Positions 10,450 through 22,209 of a DNA stretch of 64,000 nucleotides are shown here, one piece after another (position 1 is the stretch's first letter; each line of letters begins with the position of its first letter). The position numbers and the translations under genes were made by a program. Source of the stretch: Collybiopsis luxurians FD-317 M1 (taxonomy: Eukaryota > Basidiomycota > Agaricomycetes > Agaricales > Omphalotaceae); the NCBI GenBank assembly GCA_000827265.1, contig KN834772.1, positions 468,243-532,242 on the forward strand. The letters are read 5' to 3'. A model generated the notes under the pieces. That model saw nothing but the letters and a program-made list of their open reading frames with translations, ran no database searches and was not told the DNA's origin.

Positions 10450-12477
10450 TCAACCCACATCGGAGCGTGAACCCATACTCGCTTGACCTTTATTGTTGAT
10501 CCACGAATAGACATTAATGTTATGGTCCGACGCCTTGATGCGATATGTGGAAGGATTAAGCCATTCGTCCGCCCAGTTATCGTGTTGTTGCTTAGGGAAA
10601 AGAATCTGTAATTCACAAAGAGAATCCGAATTCTGGACAAGTATTCGACTCCAGGTTAACTCATCGTGCGGATTATGAATAGAGGACGCGATTCCGTCAG
10701 GGCCTTTCCAAAGTAAATCCCACATCATTGACAGTACGAGCATCCGATAATGGGGACCTTGGGATGTGCCACAGAAATTCAAATGCGGAAATGAATCTTC
10801 AGGATCAACATTAACAACTCCCTCTAAGCTGAGTGCCTCACAAGCCAATAAACGTGTTGTGGTTTTGTCCAGAAGTTGCAGGATGTCCCTGGAATCAGTA
10901 AGCCGTTGACGGAGTGCTTCATTAGTCTGCGCTGCTCGAGCTAAGCGGTGAATAATGTGTATCACACCATCCAGTTCAAGAGGGCAGCCCTTTGTATGGC
11001 AATTATGATGACATGGCTCAAAGAACGGATCGGATTCTGGGGTGCGATTTCTGGAGGTAAGCTTCTAATTAGAAATGCAAGGTAGGTGCCAAAATTTTGG
11101 TACGTACGAAAGGAGTAAGAGTCTATGAATAAGTTGGATGAAGATCTCTCGAGCATAGTCTTCTGGAGTCTCTTCAATGTACATCCGTAGTCTTGAATTG
11201 ACTTCCACAGTATTGATACGGGACCATAATTTGTGCATGGACCTCAAAGCTCTAAAACATATTTCTTCATCTAAATTGGAGGATCTGAAGGGGAGCGTGC
11301 CTTAGATATAGTGGCATATATTTCAGAGAACACATTTACCCTGAGAACTCTAACAGATCTATGAAGGGGTCACAAAGAAAAGGCTCAGTTGTAAGTGTCG
11401 TCTGAGCTCTGCCTGAGATGCCATGTAGAGACCATTCCATCACCAGAGCATCATAAATGGAGCTAATTCGCCATTGAATTTGCTCTTTTCCAACCAACTT
11501 CCACATCCCGCGACGCCGTGAGCATCGGTTTTGAGTGTTACTGCCAAATGCAAGCATAGGCCACGGAGGCCACAAACCCCGCAGTGGATGCAATTCAACC
11601 ACTCTGTGACCGTAGCCATCGGCTAAGACTTCCATTAAGAATGAATTGCAAGTGGCAGAAATACACGATTTGCTGAAAGATCTTGTCCTGGAATTCAGGG
11701 TCACGGGATCTTGAAAATCAGCGACATATAGATGCAGAAGCAAGTCGAGGCAGCCGCAGTCAAGAATGGTCGACCATCCTTGCTCAGTAGAAGAGGCAAC
11801 GGCTCGGAAAAAGTCAATAATAGGTGCTAGTGAATGATCCTCCCAATCCGAGAGGTGATTTCGATATGCAGGGAGAATAGCATTTTCATATTCATCTTCT
11901 GTGCCTCTGGAGGCTCTAGCAAGTAGAAAAACTCAAGCTCCTATTGTGACAGACAAGTAATAATCAAAGAACCTTATCGGATCGAACCAAGATAGGACTT
12001 CTGAAAGTAACAACTTTGACTCGACCACGGGCCAAAGCGACAAAGCCTGGAGAAGATTTGTCGTTGATCGTCGAGCAATTTGTCTCATTAAAATTCGGAG
12101 GGCGCGAGTTCGTGTGGATTTAGGATACATATTTATCCTACCAATCTAGTTATTGAGTGTGGTCTTTTGATCCAATAGTAAACGACGCACCTCGATAGTT
12201 CTAAAAGATCAAGATACATGGAATCTAGTCCGACGATGGTATCGGTATCATCATGAGGGAAGTTCGCGGCAATAATGGCAAGCCGCTGAGAAATGACAAG
12301 TTGATCAACGCCTTTGAGTGTCAGCTTCCCTACATTGAGAATGGCCCTGCCTGATAGAGAGCCGAGGCCATCCAATGTGGTGACTGTGGAAAAAGAATCT
12401 GTCGAAGATACCGTTTCCTGTAGTGAAGGAGTTGAGTCCGAAACCGATAAACGTTGCATTTTCGGTTGCTGGTCCAA
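10450..12477 (-). CDS. Hypothetical protein, 607 aa, five exons
   Basis: Minus-strand exons 12191-12477, 11973-12137, 11340-11915, 11104-11284 and 10450-11064 join in frame (four introns of 39-57 nt) to 607 residues. The N-terminus is Ser/Thr-rich, then a Leu-rich, predicted all-helical region (GKLTLKGVDQLVISQRLAII; YLDLLELSR; ALRILMRQIARR) like a helical-repeat scaffold. A Cys/His cluster (CHHNCHTKGCPLE, about residues 415-430) could bind zinc. The C-terminal part is rich in Trp. No catalytic motif recognised. It sits exactly where the rest of a DyP gene would be expected upstream of the relic, so it either inserted there or marks the edge of the duplicated block. The composition resembles Agaricomycete-specific proteins of unknown role. 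Confidence 0.65.
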
Positions 12478-12898
12478 TGGCTAGACACGTGGGTTATGGA
12501 AGTTATATACCATTTATTAAAGTCTGAAGTATAGCCTTCCTCCACATGTATTGCTTCTCGTAAACTCAAAAGTGACGGGTATCTAAGAGTGGAGTATCAA
12601 AGTATCGAAGGCGTCGGAATGATACAGTAGAGTAATTAAGCTGAGCTAATTTAGAACCATGCTTTCAAATCCGCCATTGTCATCATCAATGCCTTGGGCT
12701 TTCCTTGCATCCGTCAGTCTTCTACAAAGAGCTCAAATGCCTTTGGAACGATATTAGCGTCCCAAGGGGTTTCTGCTTTGAACTAGTAACTAGATACACT
12801 TTATTTTAGATTTTCAGATTTTGGCCGGGTTAGTGAGATCTACGGACTGCTTCCGTTGGTAAGTATTGGAGAAATTGGAATCCACTCACGGTGAATTT

Positions 12899-13090
12899 TG
12901 TCATTACTGGTGGCAGTTATCGAGCCGTCTGTCATAGTCATCAGCTAAATGGCCATAGACTCCGATAGAGAGAGGAACTAGTAAGCAGTGGCAGCCTGAT
13001 ACTGAAAGCACCGGTTCTGACTTGCTGCATTGCATGGCATCATTATGACTCCACGGTTCTGCTGCGCAAACAAAAAGTTCAGGCAGATGA
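12899..13090 (+). repeat. Dispersed repeat with ACCGGT core, copy 1
   Basis: Pattern: GTCATTACTGGTGG, a variable spacer, GAAAGCACCGGT, then a TGACTTGC-like word, then GGTTCTGCTG. The same ordered set of words recurs near 13580-13740, 17575-17700, 21195-21310 and 22210-22300, all in the same orientation and confined to the DyP region. Confidence 0.6.
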
Positions 13091-13579
13091 GGATGGAACT
13101 TGCCTTGCATACTCATTGACCATAGCATGCGGGGTATAAATATACTGCAACCTTTATATGCTCAGAGCGTGACATTTCAACTTGCAGCGACTCTACCTAC
13201 CGGCCTCCGGCGCCTTTGTTAGTACTACGAAGAGCAGACTTGACACGTAAGTGGGCCAGCAGCAGCATAAACTCGGCATTTCATTTTATTCATTGCACTC
13301 GTATTATTTATTGAGCTCCGTAATAGGCCATGGACTTAGTCTTAGTCTTAAGGGCAGTTTTAGTGTTTTTGATGAGCTGGCCTCCATTAGCCACTGCCAA
13401 GATCTGCGGGAATATAGTGACTTGCCAAAGCCAGGTGCAGTACACTGTCGATCTTGACCTCACATTTATGTTTTTGCTTCAGATCAAACATTCTCTGATT
13501 TTGGATGTTTGGCTGAGTCCTTTGAACAACCCTTTGATGGCTCATGAGTTGCTTTGCATGTAGGATTTCGGAAATAATA

Positions 13580-13740
13580 CATTGCGACTGTCACCAGTGA
13601 AATAGCTTAGCCATCACAGTGCTTACCAGTCAGGCAGGAGCGGTTTGAAAGCACCGGTATTGACCTGCGCAGTGTGGTTCTTGGTTCATGGCTCTGCCAT
13701 GCAAGTAAAAGTGAAAAGCTCAGACAGGTGAGGATAGAGG
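13580..13740 (+). repeat. Dispersed repeat with ACCGGT core, copy 2
   Basis: Carries GTCACCAGTG, then TTTGAAAGCACCGGT, then a GGCTCTGCCATGCA word and CAGACAGGTGAGGAT, in the same order as copy 1. The TRIM-like element starts about 25 bases further on. Confidence 0.6.
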
Positions 13741-13765
13741 AAAGGAGGAAGAAAGAACACAATAT

Positions 13766-14270
13766 TGTAAGCAGGCTATAGTGACTGACTCTAGCCATTA
13801 CCAAAGGGACATGTCTGTTCAAGTTACTTGAACAGGCACCATTCACAATATGAGCACATCACCTTTGCTTGTGGTAAGCCCAGGCTTACACTCTTCCCCT
13901 CTCTGAAACACTGTCACCCACTCAAGGCTAGGCACAACCCCTAGCAATCAGGTTTGGTATAGATGACATCAGAGATAGGAGGAGCCCCATGTGTTCCTGA
14001 AAGGCATTACCTGTAGAATGATACAAAACAATAGTCCGCAAGATTTCTTCAACATTACCCTCTCAAAGTGGTACATCTGCCTCTGGGCAGCTTTCATGCT
14101 TCCCAACTATGGGTCAGAGGTCAGGGGTCAGCCATAGTCAGGAGATGGACTCCCACCCTGACTTGAACTGACAATGTAAGCAGACTATAGTGACTGACTC
14201 TAGCTGTTACAAAAGGCACCAGTCACAATATGAGCACATCACTTTTGCTTGTGGTAAGCTCAGGCTTACA
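13766..14270 (-). mobile_element. TRIM-like mini LTR retrotransposon, non-autonomous, 505 bp
   Basis: Two direct terminal repeats, 13766-13890 (125 bp) and 14175-14270 (96 bp). Both begin TGTAAGCAG and end CAGGCTTACA, so they have the TG...CA ends of LTRs. The element is flanked on both sides by AATAT (13761-13765 and 14271-14275), a 5-bp target-site duplication. Read on the minus strand, the internal end before the 3' LTR is a purine run (AGAGAGGGGAAGAG), as expected for a polypurine tract, so I orient it on the minus strand. The 284-bp interior has no coding capacity. The 3' LTR (in this orientation) is longer by about 29 bp and includes a 19-bp palindrome. I could not assign a tRNA primer-binding site with confidence. 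Confidence 0.8.
13822..13851. repeat. 19-bp palindrome in one LTR
   Basis: TGTTCAAGT and ACTTGAACA are perfect inverted arms around one T. The block is present only in the LTR at 13766-13890 and absent from the LTR at 14175-14270, so it was gained or lost after insertion. Confidence 0.6.
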
Positions 14271-14310
14271 AATATGAAACTGCCTGAGGCCTTGTAGCCT
14301 GATTTAATAA

Positions 14311-14347
14311 GCATATTACCACAACAGTCAAAGCTGGAAATATCAGG
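14311..14347 (+). repeat. DyP 3'-flank repeat, copy 2
   Basis: Contains CAGTCAAAGCTGGAAATATC just beyond the stop codon of the DyP gene at 14426-16617; same block as at 9861-9903 and 18015-18055. Confidence 0.7.
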
Positions 14348-14425
14348 CATACAACAACCTTGACCGTTGTAATTAATCATATAATTGTTATCGAATCAGT
14401 ACAAATTAATTTCAACTCAGATCTA

Positions 14426-16617
14426 TTAGACCGAAAGTGTATTCTGAATTGCAGAGATTGAGGGTGAAAAGAAATATTCCCCTCCGCGTGAAACAACAAA
14501 ATCTGAACAGCTATATGAGCTAAAATCTGTAGATTATTTATTTGAGATCGCTAACCTTCATTGAATGTAATATTTCTTGTTTGATTCTTGGGATCAAGCC
14601 CAGAAGCAAACCGTTCGCCATCTAGTGCAACTCCAATAATTGGGTCTTCGCCCTATATTTTACGACATCAAGGACATGCAATCATACGTGGAGAACATAA
14701 ACTTACAACACTGTTGTATTTGCAACGAATTGTTGGTTGGATGCATCAGAAAGGAGAAAAGCTATATATGCAAAATTGTCATGCACTTACTTGCCTGTGT
14801 TTTAGTAAAATCAATCAATTGGAGGTAACTATACGCAGAGCAAAATACAAGTACTCACTTGTATGGAAGCTGAAGGAAGTAAAATTTAGCAAGCACATCG
14901 ACAATACACTGTGCTCCTAGATTATACAATGCCACTCACTTCTTGTTGTTTGCCCAAACCTGCTGAAGGAATGCAAATCCTTGCCCAATGTTTGATTGAT
15001 ATGAAACTGCAATCGCTCGGTTATTACTATATGCAACATTTGATCGATCAGCCTATCCTCTTACCAAAAGCTAGACCTCGCTCGAGGCTAGGATCAGTGC
15101 TGGAGGAATTGGAAGCATTTTCGGCGTCAGTAACTAAACACGTTGTGTCATCTCTCTGAGCATCAACGTATCCTAATGGAAGATATTAGATACCTTCAGG
15201 TCCATAAGGTATCCCCGCACGAATGATATGTTGATTGAACGGATTCGCGATGTCTGCACGAGGATTTGTCTTGCGAATGTGTGCGGAGAAGGGGCAGTAG
15301 GACTGGTTTGTTTTAAAGTCGAAGTTGGGATCATCAGGATGCGTAAAGTTGAAATCGTTGTTCCGGTTATGATCCACTGCGAGGACAGGATCGTCCTTAA
15401 GAGGTGTGAGGTCAATAGGAGCACCCTGTAAAAAGTTTGATCAGCGATATTTATATACATATATTGAACGACATTGGTGCTTCGTGGCACTTACACTTTT
15501 CCACCGTCCCACCATGCGAGCACCGAGAAGCTCGGCATTCTCACTCGCATTGAGACCGGGTTCAGAAAGAGCATTGTCAACTAAGAACTTGTTAAACTCT
15601 GGGACGCGTTGCTGAAGTTGACGGAAGGCAAGGAATGAGCCATCTTTGGCCCAATCTGGACGTGTTCCTGTATCTCCCGATTCGCCAAGAAGGATGATAC
15701 CAGGATCTACGGTCGCCTGACCTGGGACGGCCACAGCGAAACCACTGACAGCGGGGTTGCTTACTCCATCCAAGAAACCAAAATCTACAGAGGATAGACT
15801 TTAGTTTGATTTCGAAGGAAAGAGAAAAGACCACTTACGCTCATGTCCCTGTTCATTTCCAGGCCTGGCGTGACCCTGGATCCTATAGACTTCAGAGATG
15901 GAACCCTTTGAAATTTTCTGAATCCGCGATAGTGTGGCTTTCACTTTGTCTATGGTGTCCGACGCCACCAAAAAGACGCCATGAATGTGGTGACCAGCGA
16001 AAGCGGGCTCCCAATAGCTCGTTTGATCTCCGAGAGTTGCAGTAACATTGTACATTTGTCCATTCTTGAAATTTGTATCATTCAGGTCGTCGCGGATTCC
16101 TAGCACATTCAAACCTCTTTGAGAAAAGGCAATGTTGACAGCGGTGGCAGGCGGATGGGTAGCATTTGGAAGGATTTGAGTGGTTCGGGTAATCAGAGGA
16201 AGGATGTCTGAGCCAAGCCGAGACTTGAATGCCGTAGGGTTATCGATGCTGAAGAAGAAGAATAGTTCTTTCTTCTTCCTCATACCAATTCTTTGAATTT
16301 AAGTCAATAAAATGTAAGCAAAAGAATCAAAAAAAAGACGTACAGAATGTCGCCCTGGATGTTGCTAAGATTGAGCCCGACAACAGCAGACTGAAAAGCT
16401 GCTTGCTGTGCGGAAGGCAGAGGCGGAAAACCAGGGGGATCTAACGAAGCATGCACGGTAAGAGCAGAGTACAGATTGAGCAGCTCATCATGACCTTACC
16501 GATAAGAATAGAAGGGTTACTTGCTCGCGGTCTCAAGGCAGAAGGTTCCAGGTTTGGAAAGGCGGACACTGCCTGGCACGTCAAGGCAGCAAGCAGAGGG
16601 GTAAGTGCGAGTTTCAT
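14426..16617 (-). CDS. Secreted DyP-type (dye-decolorizing) heme peroxidase, copy 1
   Basis: Fungal DyP peroxidase oxidising dyes, phenolics and possibly lignin-derived substrates with H2O2. Exons on the minus strand start 16500-16617, 16344-16440, 15839-16290, 15495-15784, 15194-15425; at least three more short 3' exons end at TAA 14426-14428. Product about 500 residues. A signal peptide is evident (MKLALTPLLAALTCQAVSA). Diagnostic segments are FGFLDGVSNP with the GxxDG distal Asp (about residue 227), CPFSAHIRKTNPRAD with the proximal heme His (about 368), and RAGIPYGPEG with the distal Arg about 20 residues later. ERGLAF, YQSNIGQGFAFLQQ and VVSRGGEYFF close the protein. The residue roles are family knowledge. 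Every exon joins in frame, so the gene looks functional. It is a tandem duplicate of the gene at 18161-20310. Confidence 0.93.
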
Positions 16618-16681
16618 TTCTTGCAGAAAACCACGTTGGAGTTAGAGAGTGGAATGCAGATTTTGGTGGGTTCATTGTCAG

Positions 16682-16690
16682 CTTTTATAT
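16682..16690 (-). promoter_or_regulatory. TATA box of DyP copy 1
   Basis: On the minus strand it reads ATATAAAAG about 65-73 bases before the ATG. The same box, with the same TTGCAAG-type lead and GACTGA/GCTGAC trail, is conserved ahead of DyP copy 2 although most of the surrounding promoter has diverged. Confidence 0.6.
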
Positions 16691-17574
16691 CTTGCAAAGT
16701 TACAAGCCACGTCCTTGTTCTCCGGTAAAGGAGGAAAGCTCTTGTAGATTCATTGAATCCTTTGCTGAAACAGCTTTTTCCAATACTTGGCATAGTACTA
16801 TGCCATTAATTCTAGTCCGTACTAAGACGAAACAAGGAAAACATATTTTAAAATATCCGCATAAGGGCCACGACTTTTTTAACTGGTGCATTTTCGCGAA
16901 TTCCTAGGCAGTCTGCAAAGAGAAACTCGATACCAGATCTTCAGACGAAGTCATGTTAAGCTTTAGAGGATAATTCAAAGTATGGAATAGTACTACCGAC
17001 ATAGCGGAACGGAGGTTCCCATTATATGAGATCTCTTTTTGTACGGATAAGCCTGGGTGAAGACCGGTATGTGTTAGCGCACACTCGCAGAGCGCGCGTT
17101 GCTAGATTATCGGAACATAATGAGAAGTACCCTGAAGTGGCGTCCTCGATGTCGAAGGGTATAGCAATATTGGAGCTTTCTTTACACTTACTTGGTTGGT
17201 CCAGGCAATCGGGGAGGAAAACAATTCAAAACCATGCACAGGATTATAAAACCGCCTCGTACCCAGCGATTGCCGCGACTCCACTTATTAGTTATCGGTG
17301 TCTTGGACTTCCATAGTCTTCGCTGGTCGCATTTTTGAGGAGCCTAAGGAGATAAAAGTGTCTCGGTATACATGAATAAGTGTACATAGATTGAACTTGA
17401 ATACTTTCTGCTTTAAACTAGCGATTCAGTATAGATCCGTCTCAGTACTCATCATCGACTTTAGCGCTTACTTGGCAGGCGAAGCGGATCAGGACTATTT
17501 AATGCTCAATCTCTAGTCTGCTCTTTATGATTCACGAACCGCTTTATATCGAGTCTGGTGGGATATTGAATTCG

Positions 17575-17700
17575 GTGGCAGGATTTTGGTCATCGCCGGT
17601 CGACCATAAGAAGGGTAGATAGAGGCAGTTTGAAAGCACTGGTACCGATTTGCACGGCATGATAATAAGTTCCTAGTTCTGCTGCATGAATAAGTACTGT
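17575..17700 (+). repeat. Dispersed repeat with ACCGGT core, copy 3
   Basis: Contains GTCATCGCCGGT, then TTTGAAAGCACTGGTACCGA and TTCTGCTGCATGAA in the conserved order. About 960-1080 bases upstream of DyP copy 1. Confidence 0.55.
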
Positions 17701-18014
17701 AGATGCTCAGCACTCAGCGGAAGTGAGGGAGGATCACAATTTGAATCAAACTACTATCCTCGGATGTCGGCCCGTTGTCTATGATTAGGTAGACGGTTTT
17801 AGACCTTGAACTTATCCGATCATCAAGGGTGGACAAAATGTTACTCGGGATGGATGAGGATGGCCCAAGAAAGAACGTTGAGGGATGTTGTAGAACAATT
17901 TGAGAACACTTGTTTGCTCAGCGGTTCCAAAAAGGGAAGTACATTTGACGTGGGAGCGTCCAGTCTAGACGTCATTTTCGGCGTGGCTTCTAACGGCGTG
18001 ACGTCAAGTCTAGG

Positions 18015-18055
18015 TTTAATATATTCCCAGGACGGTCAAAGCTAGAAATATCAGG
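18015..18055 (+). repeat. DyP 3'-flank repeat, copy 3
   Basis: Contains GGTCAAAGCTAGAAATATCA just beyond the stop codon of DyP copy 2. Confidence 0.7.
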
Positions 18056-18160
18056 TGTTCAGATACAGAACAAAAACCCGGTGCAATTAATTATATAATT
18101 ATCATCGGATCAGTACGAAGTAATTTCAGCGAATAAATCAGAACATTCAATTCGGATCTA

Positions 18161-20310
18161 TTAGACTGAAAGTGTATTCTGAATGGCAGAGATTGAGGGT
18201 GAAAAGAAATATTCCCCTCCGCGTGAAACGACAAAATCTGGACAGCTATGAGCTTAAATCTGTATGTATTTGAGAGTGCTAACCTTCATTGATTGTAATA
18301 GTTCTCGTTTGATTGTTGGGGTCAAGGCCAGCAGGAGACCTAGGTCCATCATTTGGTGCAACTCCGATAATCGGGTCTTCGCCCTATATTTTCCGACATC
18401 AAGGACATGCAATTATACGTAGAGAATGTAAACTTACAACACTGTTGTAATTTGCAATGAATTGTTGATTGGGTGCATCAGAAAGGAGAACTTGTGTATG
18501 TAAAGTTATTTTACACTTACCCGCCTGTGTTTTAGATAAATCAATCAGTTGGAAGCAACAGTACGTGGAGCATAAGGCAGCTACTCACTTATGTGGAAGC
18601 TGAAGAAAAAAAATATAGCCAGCTCATCGACAATACACCTTGCTAGATGATGCAATGCTACTCACCTGTTGTTGTTTGCCCAAGAGTGCTGAAGGAATGC
18701 AAAGCCTTGCTCAATGTTCGATTGATATGCAACTACAACCACTCGGTTATTACTTTACGCAAGATTCAATTAATCAGTATATCCTCTTACCAAAAGCTAG
18801 ACCTCGCTCAAGACTAGGATCAGTGCTAGAGGAATTGGAAGCATTTTCGGCATCAGTAACTAAACAAGTGTGTCATCTATCGACATATCCTAATGAAAGA
18901 ATATTAAATACCTTCAGGTCCATAAGGAATTCCACCACGAATAATGTGTTGCTTGAATGAGGTCGCTATGTCTGCACGTGGGTTGGTCTTCCGGATGTGT
19001 GCGGAGAAGGGACAGTAGGACTGGTTTGTTTTAAAGTCAAAGTTGGGATCATCAGGATGCGTAAAGTTGAAAACGTTGTTCCGGTTATGATCCGCTCCTA
19101 GGACAGGATCATCCTTGAGAGGTGTGAGGTCAATTGGAGCACCCTGTAATAAGGCAGTTAATAAAAGAATATTAGGTGACATAGGCATTGCGTGGTATTT
19201 ACACTTTTCCAACGTCCCATCATTCGAGCACCGAGGAGCTGGGCATTCTCACTGGCACTGAGACCGGGTTCAGAAAGAGCATTGTCGACTAAGAACTTGT
19301 TGAACTCTGGGACGCGTTGCTGAAGTTGACGGAAGGCAAGGAACGAGCCATCTTTGGCCCAATCTGGACGTTCTAGTACTGTATCTCCCTCCTCCCCGAG
19401 AAGGATGATACCAGGATCTACAATTGTCTGGCCAGGAAGAGCCGGTACTACGAAACCGCGGAGGGAGGGATTGCTAACTCCATCTAAGAACCCAAAATCT
19501 ATAGAGAATAGATCTTATAATTTGATCTTAAAGGAAATTAAGACAACTTACGCTCATGTCCCTGTTCATCTCCAGGCCTGGCCTGACCCTGGATCCTGTA
19601 GACTTCAGAGATGGAACCATTGGAGATGGTCTGAATCTGCGACAGCTTGGCATTCACACTGTCTATCGTGTCCGACTCGATCAGAAAGACACCATGAACG
19701 TTGTTGCTGGCGAAAGCGGGCTCCCAATTACTCGTTTGATCTCCGAGAAATGCAGCATTCGACAATTGTCCATTTGTGAAATCTGCATCATTCAGGTTAT
19801 CCTGAATTCCTAGTGCATTCAAACCTTTTTGAGAAAAGGCAATGTTGACGATCGTGGCAGGAGGGTCAGGAGCATCTGGAAGTATCTGAATGATTGGGGT
19901 AATCAGAGGCAGGATCTCTGATCCAAGCTGAGACTTGAATGCCGCAGGATCATCGACACTGAAGAAAAAGAATAACTCTTTCATTTTCCTCATACCAGTC
20001 CTTTGTGTTTATCCTGTTGAATATAATCAAGTACAGGCACAGGAGATGAATTGACCTACAGAATGTCGCCTTGGATGTTGCTCAGATTGAGCCCGGAAGC
20101 AGCTACTTGATTGACAGAAGGTAGCGGTGGAAAGCCAGGAGGATCTAATGGAGTATCTACTCAGCATACAAATTGAGAATGTAGTTGAATTTGCTCACTA
20201 ATAAGAACAGAGTTGGAACCTCGCGATTTCAAGGCAGAAGACTCTAGGTTTGGAAAGGCGGACACTGTCCATGTCAAGGTCGCAAGCAGAGAGGCTTGTA
20301 TGAGTTTCAT
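18161..20310 (-). CDS. Secreted DyP-type (dye-decolorizing) heme peroxidase, copy 2
   Basis: Tandem paralogue of DyP copy 1 with the same exon layout, from ATG 20308-20310 to TAA 18161-18163. The signal peptide reads MKLIQASLLATLTWTVSA. The GxxDG loop (FGFLDGVSNPS), the proximal His segment (CPFSAHIRKTNPRAD) and RGGIPYGPEG are all intact. The two copies are highly alike across exons; they differ mainly in the N-terminal third (for example VDDPAAFKSQLGSEILPLI against IDNPTAFKSRLGSDILPLI), in the loop after the distal Asp, and in an extra two codons near GEEGDTVLERPDWAK. Introns have diverged more than exons, which points to selection on the protein. No frame breaks found. Confidence 0.93.
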
Positions 20311-20375
20311 TTCTAGCAGAGGACCACGATGGAACTAGAGAGTGGAACGCAGAACCTGGTATGCTTGTTGTCAGT

Positions 20376-20384
20376 CTTTTATAA
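20376..20384 (-). promoter_or_regulatory. TATA box of DyP copy 2
   Basis: Minus strand TTATAAAAG about 66-74 bases before the ATG; conserved with the DyP copy 1 promoter. Confidence 0.6.
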
Positions 20385-21194
20385 CTTGCAAAATCGTGAG
20401 TGAGGGCCCCATTTCATCGGTGCATTACGATACAAAACAGGAAGAACCGAATGAGAATAGGAAGGTCGTTGAAACATGTGCTGAAGTTGAACTTCGGGCT
20501 GGCACCAACAGAACTGCACCGGAATGATTGGTAGAGCTCAGGCACATTATTTGAAAACCATATAGACTCGAAAAAAGTTTCGTATAAGGACCATGGCAAT
20601 TTTTCGTACTTATGCATTTTCCGGAATCCAAAGTGGTCTAGCAGGCTGAACTCTACAAGACAACCCTGCGGGACGGGGTTCCTGAATAATCGCAAGTGAG
20701 TAATGTTTCCTGTTGGCACGGAAGAATTTGTGTATACAGCTGTGAAAGGTAAAAGTACATTGGAGTGCACAGGGTATTCTGCGAGTATGAAGAAAGACGA
20801 GACACATACGCTGCAGCTTTCAGTATGCTTTGGTGCATATTGAACACGGTCACAGTATATTAGAACATAACCAGAAGTAAGAAGTGGCGCATTCAGTATT
20901 GGAAGGCACAAGATTTTTCGAGCATTTCTTGCGCTGCACTTGGGTCGTAACTCCGGATGAGTGAACCGCCTATACTTGGGTTGGCGCCGGGCTTGCCGGG
21001 TTGTCGCCTCATCGATATCAGCGCCTTGGGATTTTTAGCCTCTGTCCGCTCGAATGCTGTAGTAAAAAGCATACGGACCTTACAGTGACTTAGTGTAGCC
21101 AAATTTTGAGCTTGAATGCTTTCCACCGGGGAATGCGTACACATTTAGTCTTGGCTCGGCCTCTATTCAGTCTTTTGATGCCTGAACGGTATTT

Positions 21195-21310
21195 TTTGTC
21201 ATTACCGGTGGAATATCTTGGCTACAAAGAGGGGTTTTAGTAGAGAGGGAGAGGTATCGGTACCGACTTGCTCGGCCTAATTTTAGGTTTCCGGTTCTGC
21301 TGTGCAGGTC
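21195..21310 (+). repeat. Dispersed repeat with ACCGGT core, copy 4
   Basis: Contains GTCATTACCGGTGG, then GTATCGGTACCGACTTGCTC and GGTTCTGCTGTGCA. It lies only about 25 bases before the DyP 3'-flank repeat at 21336, whereas in the other units a whole DyP gene separates the two. Confidence 0.6.
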
Positions 21311-21335
21311 GAGAGGAGGAAGGAACAACATACTC

Positions 21336-21382
21336 GGCCCGATTTCCATTCCCAGGGTGGTCAAAGCCGAATATTTCTGCCA
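21336..21382 (+). repeat. DyP 3'-flank repeat, copy 4 (diverged)
   Basis: Contains CCCAGGGTGGTCAAAGCCGA followed by an AATATT word; aligns with the other three 3'-flank copies. No DyP exon is attached. Confidence 0.5.
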
Positions 21383-22209
21383 AGGAAATGATTCACCATG
21401 GATTTGTCATAAATGAATATTCCTCCCCTCTTACATTGTTTACCAACCAGAGCTTCATCTCTGAGGGGCTCTTAGCCTCTTATTGTGATACTTACTTGCA
21501 AGTGCATACATGCCAGGCAGTAAGGGTCAGAACAGGAGCACAAACAGATAAAAAATTGTACAGGAACTGTTCCGACTCCCGAGTGGATTGATGCCGAATC
21601 TGGCCAGTTCTATCAATAATAGAGAGAATAGACTGCGGACCGAAGAACACGGTCGGTTGTGAGTAGGAAGAGTAGCATGGGATTAATACCAATAAGAACT
21701 TCGAGTTTGAAACGAGAAAAAAAGGGAGCGGAAGAGGAGATAGCAACATCGAGAGGAGGAACAAAGCATTGAAGAGTAGGAACAATAAAAATGCGGAAAG
21801 ATCAGCGATGCGGAAAGAAATGTTTGCGCTGGGGATGAATTCACTCTATCGGAAAAATCCTCTGCTGAACCATAACAGGATAAGAGTGAGACTTAGAGTG
21901 CTACTAAGGTACACGAGAATGTGAGTAAGTAGTTGTAGGGCGAATTTAGAAGAGTTCTAGTTGGAGGAAAGTGCGCATTAGTCGACTCGGTCCCGGAGCC
22001 ATCGACTCCCCTACCCTTTGCTGGTCAATTTTACAAAAACCTATAACATCAAACTGGAAACTCAAACCAGACCGTCAGGTACCCGTTGTCTCAGATTTTC
22101 AGTCTTGGCTGAGCTAGTCTTTGGATGAACCTTAAAGAGCGGCTTCGCATAGACTCCGTTGTTCCGTTGTTCCATTGGAAACAGTCATTGATACGTTTTC
22201 ACCTTGTAA

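Larger units (their letters stand above)
12478..13765. other. Intergenic with dispersed ACCGGT-type repeats
   Basis: Holds two copies of a dispersed repeat (12899-13090 and 13580-13740, listed separately). A TATA-like GGTATAAATATA on the + strand lies near 13133-13144. A 77-codon open frame at 13330-13563 starts with a hydrophobic, signal-peptide-like segment (LVLRAVLVFLMSWPPLATA). It has no recognisable family and could be a chance reading frame, so I do not call it a gene. Confidence 0.45.
16618..18160. other. Intergenic between DyP copies
   Basis: Holds the promoter of DyP copy 1 (TATA box near 16682-16690), an ACCGGT-type repeat near 17575-17700 and a DyP 3'-flank repeat near 18015-18055. 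Short open frames here have no recognisable product. Confidence 0.5.

Noticed and set aside
13330..13563. Small secreted protein of 77 aa with a signal-peptide-like start
   Set aside because: No homologue recognised, lies among repeats, and the TATA-like element is about 190 bases away; chance hydrophobic frame is as likely.
20414..20911. 165-codon minus-strand frame upstream of DyP copy 2
   Set aside because: Three overlapping frames of similar length are open here, none with a motif; it starts near the DyP promoter.
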